DNA of 64,000 bases. Origin: Flavobacterium kayseriense. GTDB taxonomy: Bacteria; Bacteroidota; Bacteroidia; Flavobacteriales; Flavobacteriaceae. Where the stretch lies: assembly GCF_014305095.1 (NCBI RefSeq), contig NZ_JACRUI010000001.1, forward strand, positions 186,001-250,000. The letters run 5' to 3'. The notes below the pieces were generated by a model, which was given only the letters and a program-made list of their open reading frames with translations, had not been told where the DNA came from and ran no database searches. Below, piece by piece: positions 25,878-35,300 of this stretch. The translations under genes and the position numbers were made by a program. The stretch's first letter is position 1; every line of letters starts with the position of its first letter.

Positions 25878-26633
25878 CTATACTATTGCATATAAAACAG
25901 GCTTAGAAGGCGACGCATCATTTTCAAAAGAAGCGATTTGAAGATTCAATAAATAACTAGCGTCTGTAATTGTATCAGGAACAAAAATCATCTCCGTAAT
26001 CGTTGCGTTTAGCCTTGCATCTCCATTTAATTGATTGACATCAGTAACATTCCAAAAGGCTTTGTGTGCCAACAGCCTTCCTTCATCTTTCTCTTTATCT
26101 ACGCTTGGCAAATCTATTAATAAGTGCTGAATACCGCATTCACGAATGAATCGTGCCGCAGCCTCCTCCAAATAAGGCGGGTTCGAATGCGAATATTTCC
26201 TTGATTTTTTAGAGTCTTCGTTTGGAACAGTCCGGATAATGATGGCTTCAGGTGTCTTACCATTCAGCGCTTTTTCTACTGCTTCTTTGGTAATAACCAA
26301 ATCTTCTCCTCTTTTTTCTAAACTCACAGAAACCAATTCCGCCATGAAAAAAAACTGTTTCAAAGCTTGATTTATACTGTAAAGTTCTCGCGTAATATGA
26401 CCTAGACATTCAGTATGTGTGCCATGCCCATGTGGATTGAAAAATATATTATTAAAATTGGTAGATGACATACCCGAAGATACTTTACCTACCCATTCAC
26501 CAAATTTCACGGGTTCAATCACCGGTTTTTCGATATACCAAGCAATTGGATTTTCATCAGTATTGGTAATCGGAATCGAAATATCAATGGGTTTTGACAG
26601 GTCGACTTTGAAGTTTTCAATAGTTGCAATCAT
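25878..26633 (-). CDS. Cyclase family protein (KynB-like)
   Basis: A 251-residue cytosolic metal-dependent hydrolase of the cyclase/kynurenine formamidase fold. The metal motif is NPHGHGTHTECLGH (about residues 67-80), matching HxGTHxDxxxH with Glu for Asp. The second family region is IIRTVPNEDSKK...NPPYLEEAAARFI, and HLLIDLPSVDKEKDEG...HKAFW provides the last ligands. Known members are arylformamidases and isatin hydrolases. No kynurenine pathway genes are nearby, so the substrate is left open. Confidence 0.87.
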   Translation of the reverse strand: MIATIENFKVDLSKPIDISIPITNTDENPIAWYIEKPVIEPVKFGEWVGKVSSGMSSTNFNNIFFNPHGHGTHTECLGHITRELYSINQALKQFFFMAELVSVSLEKRGEDLVITKEAVEKALNGKTPEAIIIRTVPNEDSKKSRKYSHSNPPYLEEAAARFIRECGIQHLLIDLPSVDKEKDEGRLLAHKAFWNVTDVNQLNGDARLNATITEMIFVPDTITDASYLLNLQIASFENDASPSKPVLYAIV

Positions 26634-26641
26634 AATTTTTC

Positions 26642-26721
26642 AACCGCAAGGGTCACTAAGATTTACGCTGAGATCACAAAGTTTTATGCTCTTTTGAGCC
26701 TACTTTGTGTCCTTTGCGGTT
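26642..26721. repeat. Imperfect palindromic intergenic repeat
   Basis: AACCGCAAGG (26642-26651) and CCTTTGCGGTT (26711-26721) are inverted ends. Inside are phrases such as ATTTACGCTGAGATCACAAAG that I recognise as frequent in intergenic DNA of Flavobacterium genomes. It separates the cyclase and hemW genes, where it could also act as a terminator. Confidence 0.55.
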
Positions 26722-26726
26722 AATGT

Positions 26727-27881
26727 TTATTCCAAATTTACCCAAAAAAGATCAGAAGCTATCCCATCCGTCAAAAACTTTCCTCTTTTTGTGGGTTTCA
26801 AAATATCTTTTTCAATCGAAAGCACATCATCATTTAAAAATTTCTGGGCTTGCTTCATCAAATAATCATAATAGACTTGTCCAAATTCAGATTGAATCCT
26901 ACTTAAAGAAACACCCCAAATCGTTCGCAATCCGGTCATAATATATTCATTGTAGCGATCTGCAAGAGATAAAATTTCAACTTCATTTGGTAATTCATCG
27001 GCGTCAATTGCTTTTAAATACAACGAATTATTGGCAATGTTCCAACTCCTCGAAACACCATCGTAACTGTGTGCCGAAGGGCCTATTCCGATGTATTTTT
27101 TTCCTAACCAATAGGCTGAATTGTTTTTAGAAAAATAGTTTTCCTTTCCAAAATTAGATAATTCATAGTGTATAAAACCATTTGCCTCGAGCGTATCTAC
27201 TAGAATCATAAAATGCTCTTGAGCTACATCATCATTTGGCGCCGCTACTTTTCCGGTTTGGATTAATTTTTTTAAAGCTGTTTTGGGTTCTACTGTTAGC
27301 GCATAACTAGAAATATGCGGAATTCTGAAAGACAAAGCCGTAACAATATTTTGCTTCCATTTTTCATTTGTCATTCCTGGAACACCGTAAATCAAATCAA
27401 TCGAAATATTATCAAAGTACTTGGTGGCTTCTGTCAAGCATTTTTGGGCTTCCGCCGAATTATGTGCACGGTTCATCATTTGTAAATCATCTTCAAAAAA
27501 GGACTGAATTCCGATGCTTAATCGATTGACTTTACTTTTCGAAAGTTCTAAAATCCGTTCCATTGAAAGATCATCAGGATTGGCTTCTAATGTGATTTCA
27601 GGGCTTTCTATAACCGCATAGTTTTTATAAACCTCGTCAATTAAAAAATCAATTTCAGCTGAAGTCAGCACACTAGGAGTTCCTCCTCCAAAATAAATAG
27701 TCTCAATTACAATGTCAGTTCGAGCGGAGTCGAGAAAAGCAGATTCACTTTTGCGTAAGCAAATTTCTTTAGCTAATGCCACAACCATTTCTTCTTTTTT
27801 CTTTAGGGAAGTCGAAAAATGGAAGTCGCAGTAATGACAGGCTTGCTTGCAAAAAGGGATGTGGATATATATTCCGCTCAT
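26727..27881 (-). CDS. hemW: Radical SAM heme chaperone HemW
   Basis: A 384-residue radical SAM protein. The cluster motif is C11-x3-C15-x2-C18 in IPFCKQACHYCDF, as in HemN/HemW. It is followed by IYFGGGTPSVL (SAM-binding Gly-rich), EANPD, GIQSFFEDDLQMMNRAH and IDLIYGVPG. HemW differs from coproporphyrinogen III dehydrogenase HemN by lacking the extra N-terminal cysteine-containing extension, and that extension is missing here. It is shorter than HemN (about 450 residues), so HemW is the better call. HemW is known as a heme-binding chaperone. The final domain with WGVSLSRIQSEFG is the HemN C-terminal region. Confidence 0.92.
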   Translation of the reverse strand: MSGIYIHIPFCKQACHYCDFHFSTSLKKKEEMVVALAKEICLRKSESAFLDSARTDIVIETIYFGGGTPSVLTSAEIDFLIDEVYKNYAVIESPEITLEANPDDLSMERILELSKSKVNRLSIGIQSFFEDDLQMMNRAHNSAEAQKCLTEATKYFDNISIDLIYGVPGMTNEKWKQNIVTALSFRIPHISSYALTVEPKTALKKLIQTGKVAAPNDDVAQEHFMILVDTLEANGFIHYELSNFGKENYFSKNNSAYWLGKKYIGIGPSAHSYDGVSRSWNIANNSLYLKAIDADELPNEVEILSLADRYNEYIMTGLRTIWGVSLSRIQSEFGQVYYDYLMKQAQKFLNDDVLSIEKDILKPTKRGKFLTDGIASDLFWVNLE

Positions 27882-27894
27882 AATAATAGTCGTC

Positions 27895-27921
27895 AGTGGT
27901 CAGTTTTTTAGTGGTCAGTTT
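27895..27921. repeat. 12-bp direct repeat
   Basis: AGTGGTCAGTTT occurs at 27895-27906 and 27910-27921, between ruvC and hemW. It is a short simple repeat, probably slippage or part of a dispersed intergenic element. Confidence 0.5.
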
Positions 27922-27948
27922 ATTAATAATTTTAATACCTACTGAACA

Positions 27949-28503
27949 CTACTTTTTAACTCTTTCTTCGTTTTGTTTTACAAACGCATCCCATCCGGTG
28001 TAACTTTTAGTCCCAACCACTTTACCAGAATTAAAAAAGTGACAAACTGCTGCTGCTAACCCATCGGTTGAATCGAGATTTTTTGGTAATTCTTTCAATC
28101 CCAAAAGTTGCTGTAGCATCTTGGCAACCTGTTCTTTACTGGCATTTCCGTTTCCAGTAATAGCCATTTTAATTTTTTTAGGTTCGTACTCTGTAATTGG
28201 TATATCTCTTGATAAACCCGCAGCCATGGCTACTCCCTGAGCGCGACCAAGCTTCAACATCGACTGTACATTTTTACCAAAAAAAGGGGCTTCGATTGCA
28301 ATTTCATCAGGATGATGCGTATCAATCAACTCAATGGTACGTTCAAAAATTCGTTTAAGTTTCATGTAATGATCGTCCATTTTATTTAACTGCAACTCAT
28401 TCAACTGAATAAATTCCATTTTTTTATTGACTACTCTAATCAACCCAAAACCCATTATAGTGGTTCCTGGATCAATACCTAATATGATGCGTTCGTTTGC
28501 CAA
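27949..28503 (-). CDS. ruvC: Crossover junction endodeoxyribonuclease RuvC
   Basis: A 184-residue Holliday junction resolvase that acts with RuvAB in recombination repair. Catalytic acids are visible in [12 protein letters not shown] (Asp11), [11 protein letters not shown] (Glu) and the C-terminal [12 protein letters not shown] (Asp). The [16 protein letters not shown] helix and [16 protein letters not shown] loop are RuvC signatures. Length is normal. It is transcribed toward hemW, with which it may share a message, and divergently from the flippase-like gene. Confidence 0.96.
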   Translation of the reverse strand: MANERIILGIDPGTTIMGFGLIRVVNKKMEFIQLNELQLNKMDDHYMKLKRIFERTIELIDTHHPDEIAIEAPFFGKNVQSMLKLGRAQGVAMAAGLSRDIPITEYEPKKIKMAITGNGNASKEQVAKMLQQLLGLKELPKNLDSTDGLAAAVCHFFNSGKVVGTKSYTGWDAFVKQNEERVKK

Positions 28504-28510
28504 AAGATTT

Positions 28511-28541
28511 GTTTAAAGTTTAAAGTTCAAAGTTTAAAGTT
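28511..28541. repeat. TTTAAAGTT repeats in the divergent promoter region
   Basis: Several overlapping copies of TTTAAAGTT or TTCAAAGTT fill the short gap between ruvC and the divergent membrane protein gene. The pattern is a simple repeat that is common between flavobacterial genes. No promoter box is convincing. Confidence 0.45.
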
Positions 28542-28557
28542 TTGTTTCTTTGCACTC

Positions 28558-29529
28558 ATGATCTCGATTCCTCACAAAACTAAGCAATTCCTCGTACTTC
28601 TAATCAAAGTTTTGATTGTTGCTGGCGCATTTTATTTCATTTACAACCAGCTGGCAAATAATGATAAACTAGACTGGGCGCAATTCAAAACTAAATTCGA
28701 AAAAAATCAATCCGTGTTGGGAATTGGTTTTATATTACTTTTAAGTGTATTGAATCGGTATTTTGAGATTTTAAAATGGCAAAATTTAGCATCCTATATC
28801 AAACCCATTTCGGTTATTGAAGCTACAAAACAAGTGCTTGCTGCGTTAACCGCTGGGATTTTTACACCCAACGGCGTTGGCGAATATGCAGGAAAAGCAT
28901 TGTACTACGAAAAACACCAAACCAAGCAAGTAGTTTTCCTAAACTTGATTTGCAACGGAATCCAAATGGTATTAACGGTAATAATCGGGTTATTTGGATT
29001 GCTTTATTTTAATGTACAATACAATGTAATTACTACCAATACTGTCGCCATAATCTTTGGCGCTTTGTTGTTTTTATTTATACTTTTATTTTCGGTAAAA
29101 AAAATCAAAATCAAAGGCTTTTCGATCGAAAAACTGATTTATAAAATTAATGAAATCCCAAAACACATCCACCGTAAAAACATACTTTTGGGCAGTTGCC
29201 GCTATTTAGTGTTTTCGCATCAATACTATTTTTTGTTTTTAGCTTTTGATGTTGATTTACCTTACTTCACATTGATGGCTGCCGTAACTAGTGTTTACTT
29301 TCTAGCATCGTCATTGCCTACTTTTCAGTTTCTGGACTTTGCTGTGAAAGGAAGTGTTGCTATCTACTTCTTTGGGATACTGGGCGTAAACGAGTGGATC
29401 GTTATTTTTGTATCCACGTTGATGTGGTTTCTAAATGTAGTTTTACCTGTAGTTATAGGTAGTTATTATGTACTTAATTTCAAGAGCCCATTAGCGCCCG
29501 AAAATTCAGCTAATAGCAAACACATTTAA
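28558..29529 (+). CDS. Flippase-like membrane protein (LPG synthase TM-region family)
   Basis: A 323-residue integral membrane protein with about eight helices, matching the UPF0104/AglD/MprF-TM family (lysylphosphatidylglycerol synthase transmembrane region). Family marks are NRYFEILKWQNLASYIKPIS near residue 65, the TAGIFTPNGVGEYAGKALYY loop at about 98-117, and the LPTFQFLDFAVKGSVAIYFFG segment late in the protein. The C-terminal aminoacyltransferase domain of MprF is missing, so a flippase or lipid-carrier role is more likely. It is 4 bp from the following glycosyltransferase gene, suggesting joint action in glycolipid or polysaccharide making. Confidence 0.87.
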   Translation: MISIPHKTKQFLVLLIKVLIVAGAFYFIYNQLANNDKLDWAQFKTKFEKNQSVLGIGFILLLSVLNRYFEILKWQNLASYIKPISVIEATKQVLAALTAGIFTPNGVGEYAGKALYYEKHQTKQVVFLNLICNGIQMVLTVIIGLFGLLYFNVQYNVITTNTVAIIFGALLFLFILLFSVKKIKIKGFSIEKLIYKINEIPKHIHRKNILLGSCRYLVFSHQYYFLFLAFDVDLPYFTLMAAVTSVYFLASSLPTFQFLDFAVKGSVAIYFFGILGVNEWIVIFVSTLMWFLNVVLPVVIGSYYVLNFKSPLAPENSANSKHI

Positions 29530-29533
29530 ACTC

Positions 29534-30634
29534 ATGATTACAGTCGTTTTTACTTTTGTTTTCTGTATATATATCGTGGCAATTGGCGCCCTTATTTATG
29601 GTTTTACTAAAATAAAAACCTATAATTTTGTTGGCTTAAAGCCCCTGACTAAATTCACCATTATTGTCCCTTTTAGAAATGAAGAAGAAAGTTTGCCCTT
29701 ACTTTTAGAAAGCTTTTCAAAACTAAATTATCCTAGCGAACTTTTTGAGGTTATTTTAGTTGATGATGAATCAAAAAACAAGTTTCCAATTTCAAGTTTC
29801 CAATTTCAAGTTTCATTAATTGACAACAATCGTATATCCAACTCTCCTAAAAAAGACGCGATTGTAACCGCAATGCATCAGCTCACAACCGAGTGGGTCG
29901 TTACAACGGATGCTGATTGTACCGTAAACAAAAATTGGTTGTTGACTCTGGACAATTACATACAGACACATAAGGCATCCATGATTGCTGGAGCAGTGAC
30001 CTATGATTGTAACTCCTCATTTTTACATCAGTTTCAGCAATTAGACATGGCTAGTTTGCAAGGTGCTACTATAGGCAGTTTTGGTATCGATCAAGGTTTT
30101 ATGTGCAATGGCGCTAACTTAGCGTACACAAAATCGCTTTTCACAGCATTAGATGGCTTTACAGGCAATGACAAAATAGCAAGTGGTGATGATGTTTTTT
30201 TATTACAAAAAGCCATTAGTCGATTTCCTGAGCGAGTTCATTATCTCAAATCTAACAATACTGTAGTTACCACGCACCCCTTAAACGATTGGAAAGCGTT
30301 GTTTTACCAAAGAGTGCGCTGGGCCTCTAAAACAGGTTCGTATCAAAGTTTTTTTGGACAACTTTTGGCCTTAATTGTGTTTACAGGAAATTTAGGTTGG
30401 ATAATAACCATTGGTTATTGCATCTATAACTTTGAGATAGCAGCTGCTTTATTTCCCTTTATACTATTAAAAATGGTAATCGATGCTATATTAATCCTAC
30501 AATCAAATCGTTTTTTGAATTCTGAAAGAACCACTTATCTCATTGTTAGTAGCTTATTTTATCCTTTTTTCAGTAGTGGTGTCGCTTTATATTCCCTTTT
30601 TGGAAAATACGATTGGAAAGGAAGACGCTTTTAG
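29534..30634 (+). CDS. Family 2 glycosyltransferase, membrane-bound
   Basis: A 366-residue GT-A fold transferase that moves a sugar from a nucleotide donor at the cytoplasmic membrane face. One membrane helix lies at 1-25. The GT2 domain follows: FTIIVPFRNEEESLPLLLESF (about 43-63), FEVILVDDESKNK, TTDADCTVNKNWL (metal-binding DxD type, about 132-144), and later QRVRWASKTG as the Q-x-x-RW motif of processive-like GT2 enzymes. Two or three helices close the protein. Donor and acceptor cannot be told. It is probably co-translated with the flippase-like gene. Confidence 0.9.
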   Translation: MITVVFTFVFCIYIVAIGALIYGFTKIKTYNFVGLKPLTKFTIIVPFRNEEESLPLLLESFSKLNYPSELFEVILVDDESKNKFPISSFQFQVSLIDNNRISNSPKKDAIVTAMHQLTTEWVVTTDADCTVNKNWLLTLDNYIQTHKASMIAGAVTYDCNSSFLHQFQQLDMASLQGATIGSFGIDQGFMCNGANLAYTKSLFTALDGFTGNDKIASGDDVFLLQKAISRFPERVHYLKSNNTVVTTHPLNDWKALFYQRVRWASKTGSYQSFFGQLLALIVFTGNLGWIITIGYCIYNFEIAAALFPFILLKMVIDAILILQSNRFLNSERTTYLIVSSLFYPFFSSGVALYSLFGKYDWKGRRF

Positions 30635-30655
30635 TTCTTGATTACTAGTACCGTC

Positions 30656-30736
30656 TAGCCCAGATAGCAGAGAAAATCCTTTTCATTTTCTCTTTAAAAA
30701 TGAAAAGATTGTAACGTATAGCTGGAAATAGCTCCT
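30656..30736 (+). repeat. Interspersed palindromic repeat, copy 1
   Basis: The element reads CCCAGATAGCAG, ATCCTTTT, a short hairpin loop, AAAAGATTGTAACGTATAGC, then GGAAATAGCTCC. It matches the copy at 32232-32312 (opposite strand) and less closely the one at 59380-59464. I recognise this as a common intergenic repeat in Flavobacterium. Inner hairpin arms lie at 30669-30676 and 30686-30693. Confidence 0.7.
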
Positions 30737-30741
30737 TGTTA

Positions 30742-31233
30742 CTACTCGACTTTTAATATCACTGGAAGTATAAACTGTGTTTTTACGGGAATTCCTCGCT
30801 TAATTGCGGGATTCACCTTGGGGAAATCGACTAATCGAGCCTGTAATATACTGTCAATTTTAACGGTGTTGTAGGCAACTGAATCTTTGGAGAACTGTGG
30901 CTCAAACTTCATTTTTGCATTGGGAAAAATAGTTACTTTGACCTCGATTGTGTCTAATTCAGGATAGAGAAGCGGCAACGTATCGACACTTAATTTCTCT
31001 TGAATAAGTTGGGTTAGAAATTCAAAAAAACATTTTTGTCGTGCGAGTTTGGTTTCGAGTTTGTCACAATCTACAAAAGACGGGTATTCATCAACCTCTT
31101 TCCAGTTAATGGCTTGTAATTCCTTTTGTAGCAGTTCTTTTTCCGATGGAACTGGCGTTTCGAAATAGTGACACGAATTAAAAAGTAAGAATACAATATA
31201 AACGTAAAAGTGCTTCAAGGGATCAATTTTCAA
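30742..31233 (-). CDS. Small lipoprotein with a TonB-C-like tail
   Basis: A 163-residue protein with a signal peptide and lipobox FNSC (Cys21). The middle has EYPSFVDCDKLETKLARQKCFFEFLTQLI with two cysteines that could form a disulfide. The C-terminal part (about 85-163) resembles a short TonB C-terminal domain: DTIEVKVTIFPNAKMKF, then DFPKVNPAIKRGIPVKTQFILPVIL, matching the usual PAxxxGxPVxxxxxxPIxF ending. It has no membrane anchor other than lipid and no proline-rich spacer, so a role as a true energy transducer is doubtful. It lies 27 bp after the next upstream gene, in the same direction. Confidence 0.7.
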   Translation of the reverse strand: MKIDPLKHFYVYIVFLLFNSCHYFETPVPSEKELLQKELQAINWKEVDEYPSFVDCDKLETKLARQKCFFEFLTQLIQEKLSVDTLPLLYPELDTIEVKVTIFPNAKMKFEPQFSKDSVAYNTVKIDSILQARLVDFPKVNPAIKRGIPVKTQFILPVILKVE

Positions 31234-31260
31234 TTGGGCTAATAATTTATAAAATTACGA

Positions 31261-31632
31261 TTATTTTTTTTGAGAAGCTTTCGAAAGCAAATAATCTTCA
31301 TAGCTTTCCGCAAACCACTTCTTTTTACTAGCTTCTGCGACCTCTTTTTCTTTTGGATATAATTTGGCCAACCGATCCGAGAAAGCGGCTATCTTAATTG
31401 TGTAATTATAGAATTCCTCCTTGGTTAAAATAATATTTGGATCACTTTTTTTATCTGAAAATTCAAAGAATAGCGCATCAAAATCTTTCATGGAATAATT
31501 GATAACTATTTTTTTGTTTGCGTTATAAATTTGCTCTTTAAGTTCAGCATCTGCACTTTTAGACTTTAGTTTTTGAGCATAGGAAAGATTAGAAAGGAAA
31601 AGTATCACTAAAACGGCTATTATTTTTTGCAT
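31261..31632 (-). CDS. Small secreted protein of unknown function
   Basis: A 123-residue protein with a signal peptide (residues 1-19, LSYAQ cut site) and a basic, helical mature part (for example YNANKKIVINYSMKDFDALFFEF and LYPKEKEVAEASKKKWF). I recognise no domain. It precedes the small lipoprotein at 30742 by 27 bp, so they form a two-gene unit. It is divergent from the DUF456 gene. Confidence 0.65.
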   Translation of the reverse strand: MQKIIAVLVILFLSNLSYAQKLKSKSADAELKEQIYNANKKIVINYSMKDFDALFFEFSDKKSDPNIILTKEEFYNYTIKIAAFSDRLAKLYPKEKEVAEASKKKWFAESYEDYLLSKASQKK

Positions 31633-31689
31633 TTGACTAACGGAAATAAATGTTTACTTTTAAAATTCAAAATTACTAAAAAATAATTA

Positions 31690-32190
31690 ATGGATATTTT
31701 CCTCGTCCTTATCGGCTTAATTTGCATGATTACTGGAATCATAGGCAGCTTCTTACCTGTATTACCCGGTCCTGCAGCAAGTTGGTTAGGTATTTTGCTT
31801 TTATACTGCACAACTGCTATACCAGCGAATTACTATGTACTAGGAATTACACTAGCCGTCACAATTGTCCTTTCTATTTTAGATTATATCATACCCGCCA
31901 AGGGAACCAAAAAATTTGGAGGCTCTAAGTACGGAATTTGGGGTACGAATATTGGACTTATAGTGGGGTTACTTACACCTATCCCTTTTGGTTTTTTAAT
32001 AGGCCCATTTATTGGCGCCTTGATTGGAGAATTACTATTTAATCCTAAAGATCACAATAGAGCATTTAAAGCCGCTACTGGTTCGTTATTAGGATTTCTA
32101 GCCTCTACTTTTATCCAATTCTTGGTTTGTATTTTATTCTTGGGCTTGTTTACGAGTATTGTTTGGAAGTATCGAGTTGGTCTTTTTTGA
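31690..32190 (+). CDS. DUF456 family membrane protein
   Basis: A 166-residue integral membrane protein with about five short helices. LIGLICMITGIIGSFLPVLPGP at the N-terminus, IIPAKGTKKFGGSKYGIWGTNIG in the middle, and GPFIGALIGELL with its glycine-rich helix pair are DUF456 signatures. The glycine-zipper-like segments suggest tight helix packing. Function is unknown. It is monocistronic. Confidence 0.9.
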   Translation: MDIFLVLIGLICMITGIIGSFLPVLPGPAASWLGILLLYCTTAIPANYYVLGITLAVTIVLSILDYIIPAKGTKKFGGSKYGIWGTNIGLIVGLLTPIPFGFLIGPFIGALIGELLFNPKDHNRAFKAATGSLLGFLASTFIQFLVCILFLGLFTSIVWKYRVGLF

Positions 32191-32231
32191 AACATCTTGC
32201 AAAAGAAACACCAAAAAGAATAAGTAGTAGG

Positions 32232-32312
32232 GCGTGACCCTAAAAAGGGTCGAGCTATCCGTTATATCTTTTACTCTGCTATCGCATCATAAAAGGATGC
32301 CAGTGCTATCTC
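32232..32312 (-). repeat. Interspersed palindromic repeat, copy 2
   Basis: Minus-strand order: AGATAGCACTGGCATCCTTTT, loop, AAAAGATATAACGGATAGCTC, then a GACCC/GGGTC hairpin. It shares more than half of its positions with copy 1 in the same block order. It lies between the DUF456 gene and the 3' end of the giant gene. Confidence 0.7.
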
Positions 32313-32341
32313 TCACGCAAAATCGCACCTATTTCTACTAT

Positions 32342-32375
32342 AAAACCTCTATTCAAATTCACGAATAGGGGTTTT
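32342..32375 (-). terminator. Terminator of the giant gene
   Basis: A 13-bp stem with one G-T pair: AAAACCTCTATTC (32342-32354) and GAATAGGGGTTTT (32363-32375), with an 8-nt loop. It begins 12 bp after the stop codon of the giant protein. Confidence 0.8.
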
Positions 32376-32387
32376 CAATTAGTTCAT

Positions 32388-35300
32388 TTAATAAACCAAG
32401 ACCTTACTGCTAATTATTTTTTTGTTACTACCAACGACAACAATATACACTTGATTTTTTATTCTCATGTCAAACGGGTGAATCATTTTTCCTTCAGCTT
32501 TTTTATTTACCAATAATTTTCCTGAAATGTCATAAATTTTAATATCTGTCTGACCTTCTATTGTGCTTAAATCTACATTGATATTATACCCATCATAATA
32601 AATAAGCGCTGGTAAGGTTGAAGACTCATTAGCAATGGGCGAAAAGTGAATTACAAATCGATCTGTAGCATCTTTCGTTGAACCTTTAAATTCGTAAGTT
32701 GAATTCAAGTTTAAATCAGATACCGTATTTGTTTTTTTATCCTCTAATAAAAGGACATCAAAATTAGCTGCCTTACTATCAATACTCACAGCATAATTCC
32801 CGTCCTTACCCGCTTTGAAACTTAATGGAACTGCTGGATTTTCTACCACATCCGTTAAATAGCGCACTGACAAGTCTATATTCGAATCCGTTAAATACGC
32901 CGAAGGAGCATCAATATTGCGACTAAACAGCTTTAAAGCCCCAGCTTCATTAGTATTAAATCCAAACTGCAACAATACCTCATCAAATCCGGAACCATCG
33001 TTTGCTTCAATCTTGACTTTTAAACGATTCTCTTTTTCGGCTTTAACTTTCATCCAATTATTTGCACCACTATTTACTCTCACCGCATTCGCCATGGTGA
33101 TGGAACCTGCTGTATTAGCACGCACAAAAAATCCTTGTGTAGGTGCTATATACTGTGTAACGCTATTAGTCCCCGTAGTACCAGCTGAATTAAAAACGCC
33201 GTAATTATTAGCGGCAGGGTTCCAAATATACATATCGTAGCCGCCTGCAGTGGTAACTAAATCGGAGCGTGTCCAACCTGTTGCCGATTTCCAATCGATA
33301 GATGATGGATAAGGATTACCTATTAAATTAAAACCTTTAACAGTCAAGTCTGGACTACTATTGGTTAACGGATAAGTTACGGTACCATTATTTAGTAAAC
33401 CTGCAAATTCTTTGGTAGGATTAACCGCTTGTGTAGAATATAAATACCCTCTCCCTTTTACAAAACTAGTTGTAGGGTGTAATGATGGCCAAGTTGGCGC
33501 AACAGTGGTATTCAACAAATAGGTCCAGCACGGCGTTGGCTCGTTCCATAAGTATAAATCGTAACCAGTACCATTACCGTAAGTACCTGAAGGAGTCCAA
33601 TTTGTTCCTGAAATGGTTTGATTAGATACTGGAGACGCTATAAAATGCCAAGCTTCTTTGACGCCACTAATATATCTTTTTACCGTTGCAGGCACATTAT
33701 CTGAGTTATGAATTAAAGAGGCGTTTCCGGCACTATTTGATTCCAAAATCAAGCCAGCTGTTCCACCATTATTAGTTATCGCACCTGAAACGGTCAATGA
33801 ATTACTAGCATCAATACTTAGTTTCTTGCTACTATTAATCAACAATGTTCCTGAAACACCTATTTGAGCCGCATTGGTAACTTTAACTCCTACCCCATTA
33901 TTGATCGTAAGATTGGTAAAGTTTCCCGCTACTGCGTTTTGCGCCGCATCCACATTATACACAACAGTTCCACCCCAATTTTTACCTGACGGAAAAGGCG
34001 TCAGACTTTGTGCAGCAGGAACCCCTGTGAGCAAAGTTCCTGTGTTGGAAATAGTATTAGTCACTGACAAGATAGAAGAACCCATATTAAGAATCCCTGA
34101 ATTGGTAAAATCACCACTAACAGTTAAATCTCTTGCAGTAGAAACGGTTCCTCCCGTATTAGAAATGGATAAATTATTCAACAGTAGGGGCGTTGCGGCC
34201 CCTCCAATACTTTGAGAAGCAGTTCCGTTCATTTCTAATGTACTACCGTTGGATGCAGTAAAACTACCGTTACTACTAAAATTACCACCTATTTGATGTG
34301 TAAATGCTCCTGTTGTGAATCCCGCAGTCGGGTTAATTATAAAGTTACCTTTTGTAGCTAATGGATTGACAGCCGTTCCAAATGCCGTTCCAGAAATAGT
34401 GAAATCTCCATTTATTTTCAAAGCTACGCCGCCTGATGTTGGCATCATTGTTTTGGTACCGCTATTGCTAAAAATTAAGTTATGATAACCACCAGTGCCT
34501 GCAACCAGATTAAGAATCGTTTGATTTGCACCATTATACTCTATTGTATTTGGAAAAGCTGTTGCATTAAGAGGACCATTATTTGTCATGACTCCAGCAA
34601 TTCTAGTAATAGCTCCAGTTTGTGGTGTAAGCGATCCTCCTAAATTTATAGTTAAATTATTAAAATTAGTAGTTCCAGTAATTGTTGCTGTAGCTCCAGA
34701 AAAAGACACTGTAGCTGCACCAGCAGTGAATCCACCATTATTAATCCACGCATTTGCATTTCCAGCTACGGTAATGTCGTAATCGGTTGCCACCAGAGTA
34801 GCTCCTGCTGCAATTTCTACTGTTTTTACAAACGCGGGTGCAATCAATGGTAACACATTACGGTAAGGAGCTAAATCGCCATTATTATCCGACGGCAAAC
34901 TTGATGGGTTAGGAATCAAAACTGCATCATCTATATTAGGTACTCCACCATTCCAGTTTCCTGGTAAACTCCAATCTCCATCGTAGGAGGCAGAACCATT
35001 CCCTGTCCAGGTATGCACAGTCACATTCGAATAACTTAAACCCCATTGTTTCACATCTAAAGAAGTCGAAGTCGCCAAAAAGTCGATGGCAGGCCCTGTT
35101 AATTGAAGCCAATTATTGCCTGCGTCATTTCCATTTTGGTTTCGTGGAAAGGATTTCACAAAATTATTCACACCCAAATTTGGATCGTAACCATCCCAAT
35201 ACACAAGCTTTGTTTCATCCGTTTCTGTTCCTTGCAATTCACTGTCCAAATAATGTAGCTTGACTATAATTCTGTCGTTTCCGCCAGATTGAGCAAAACT

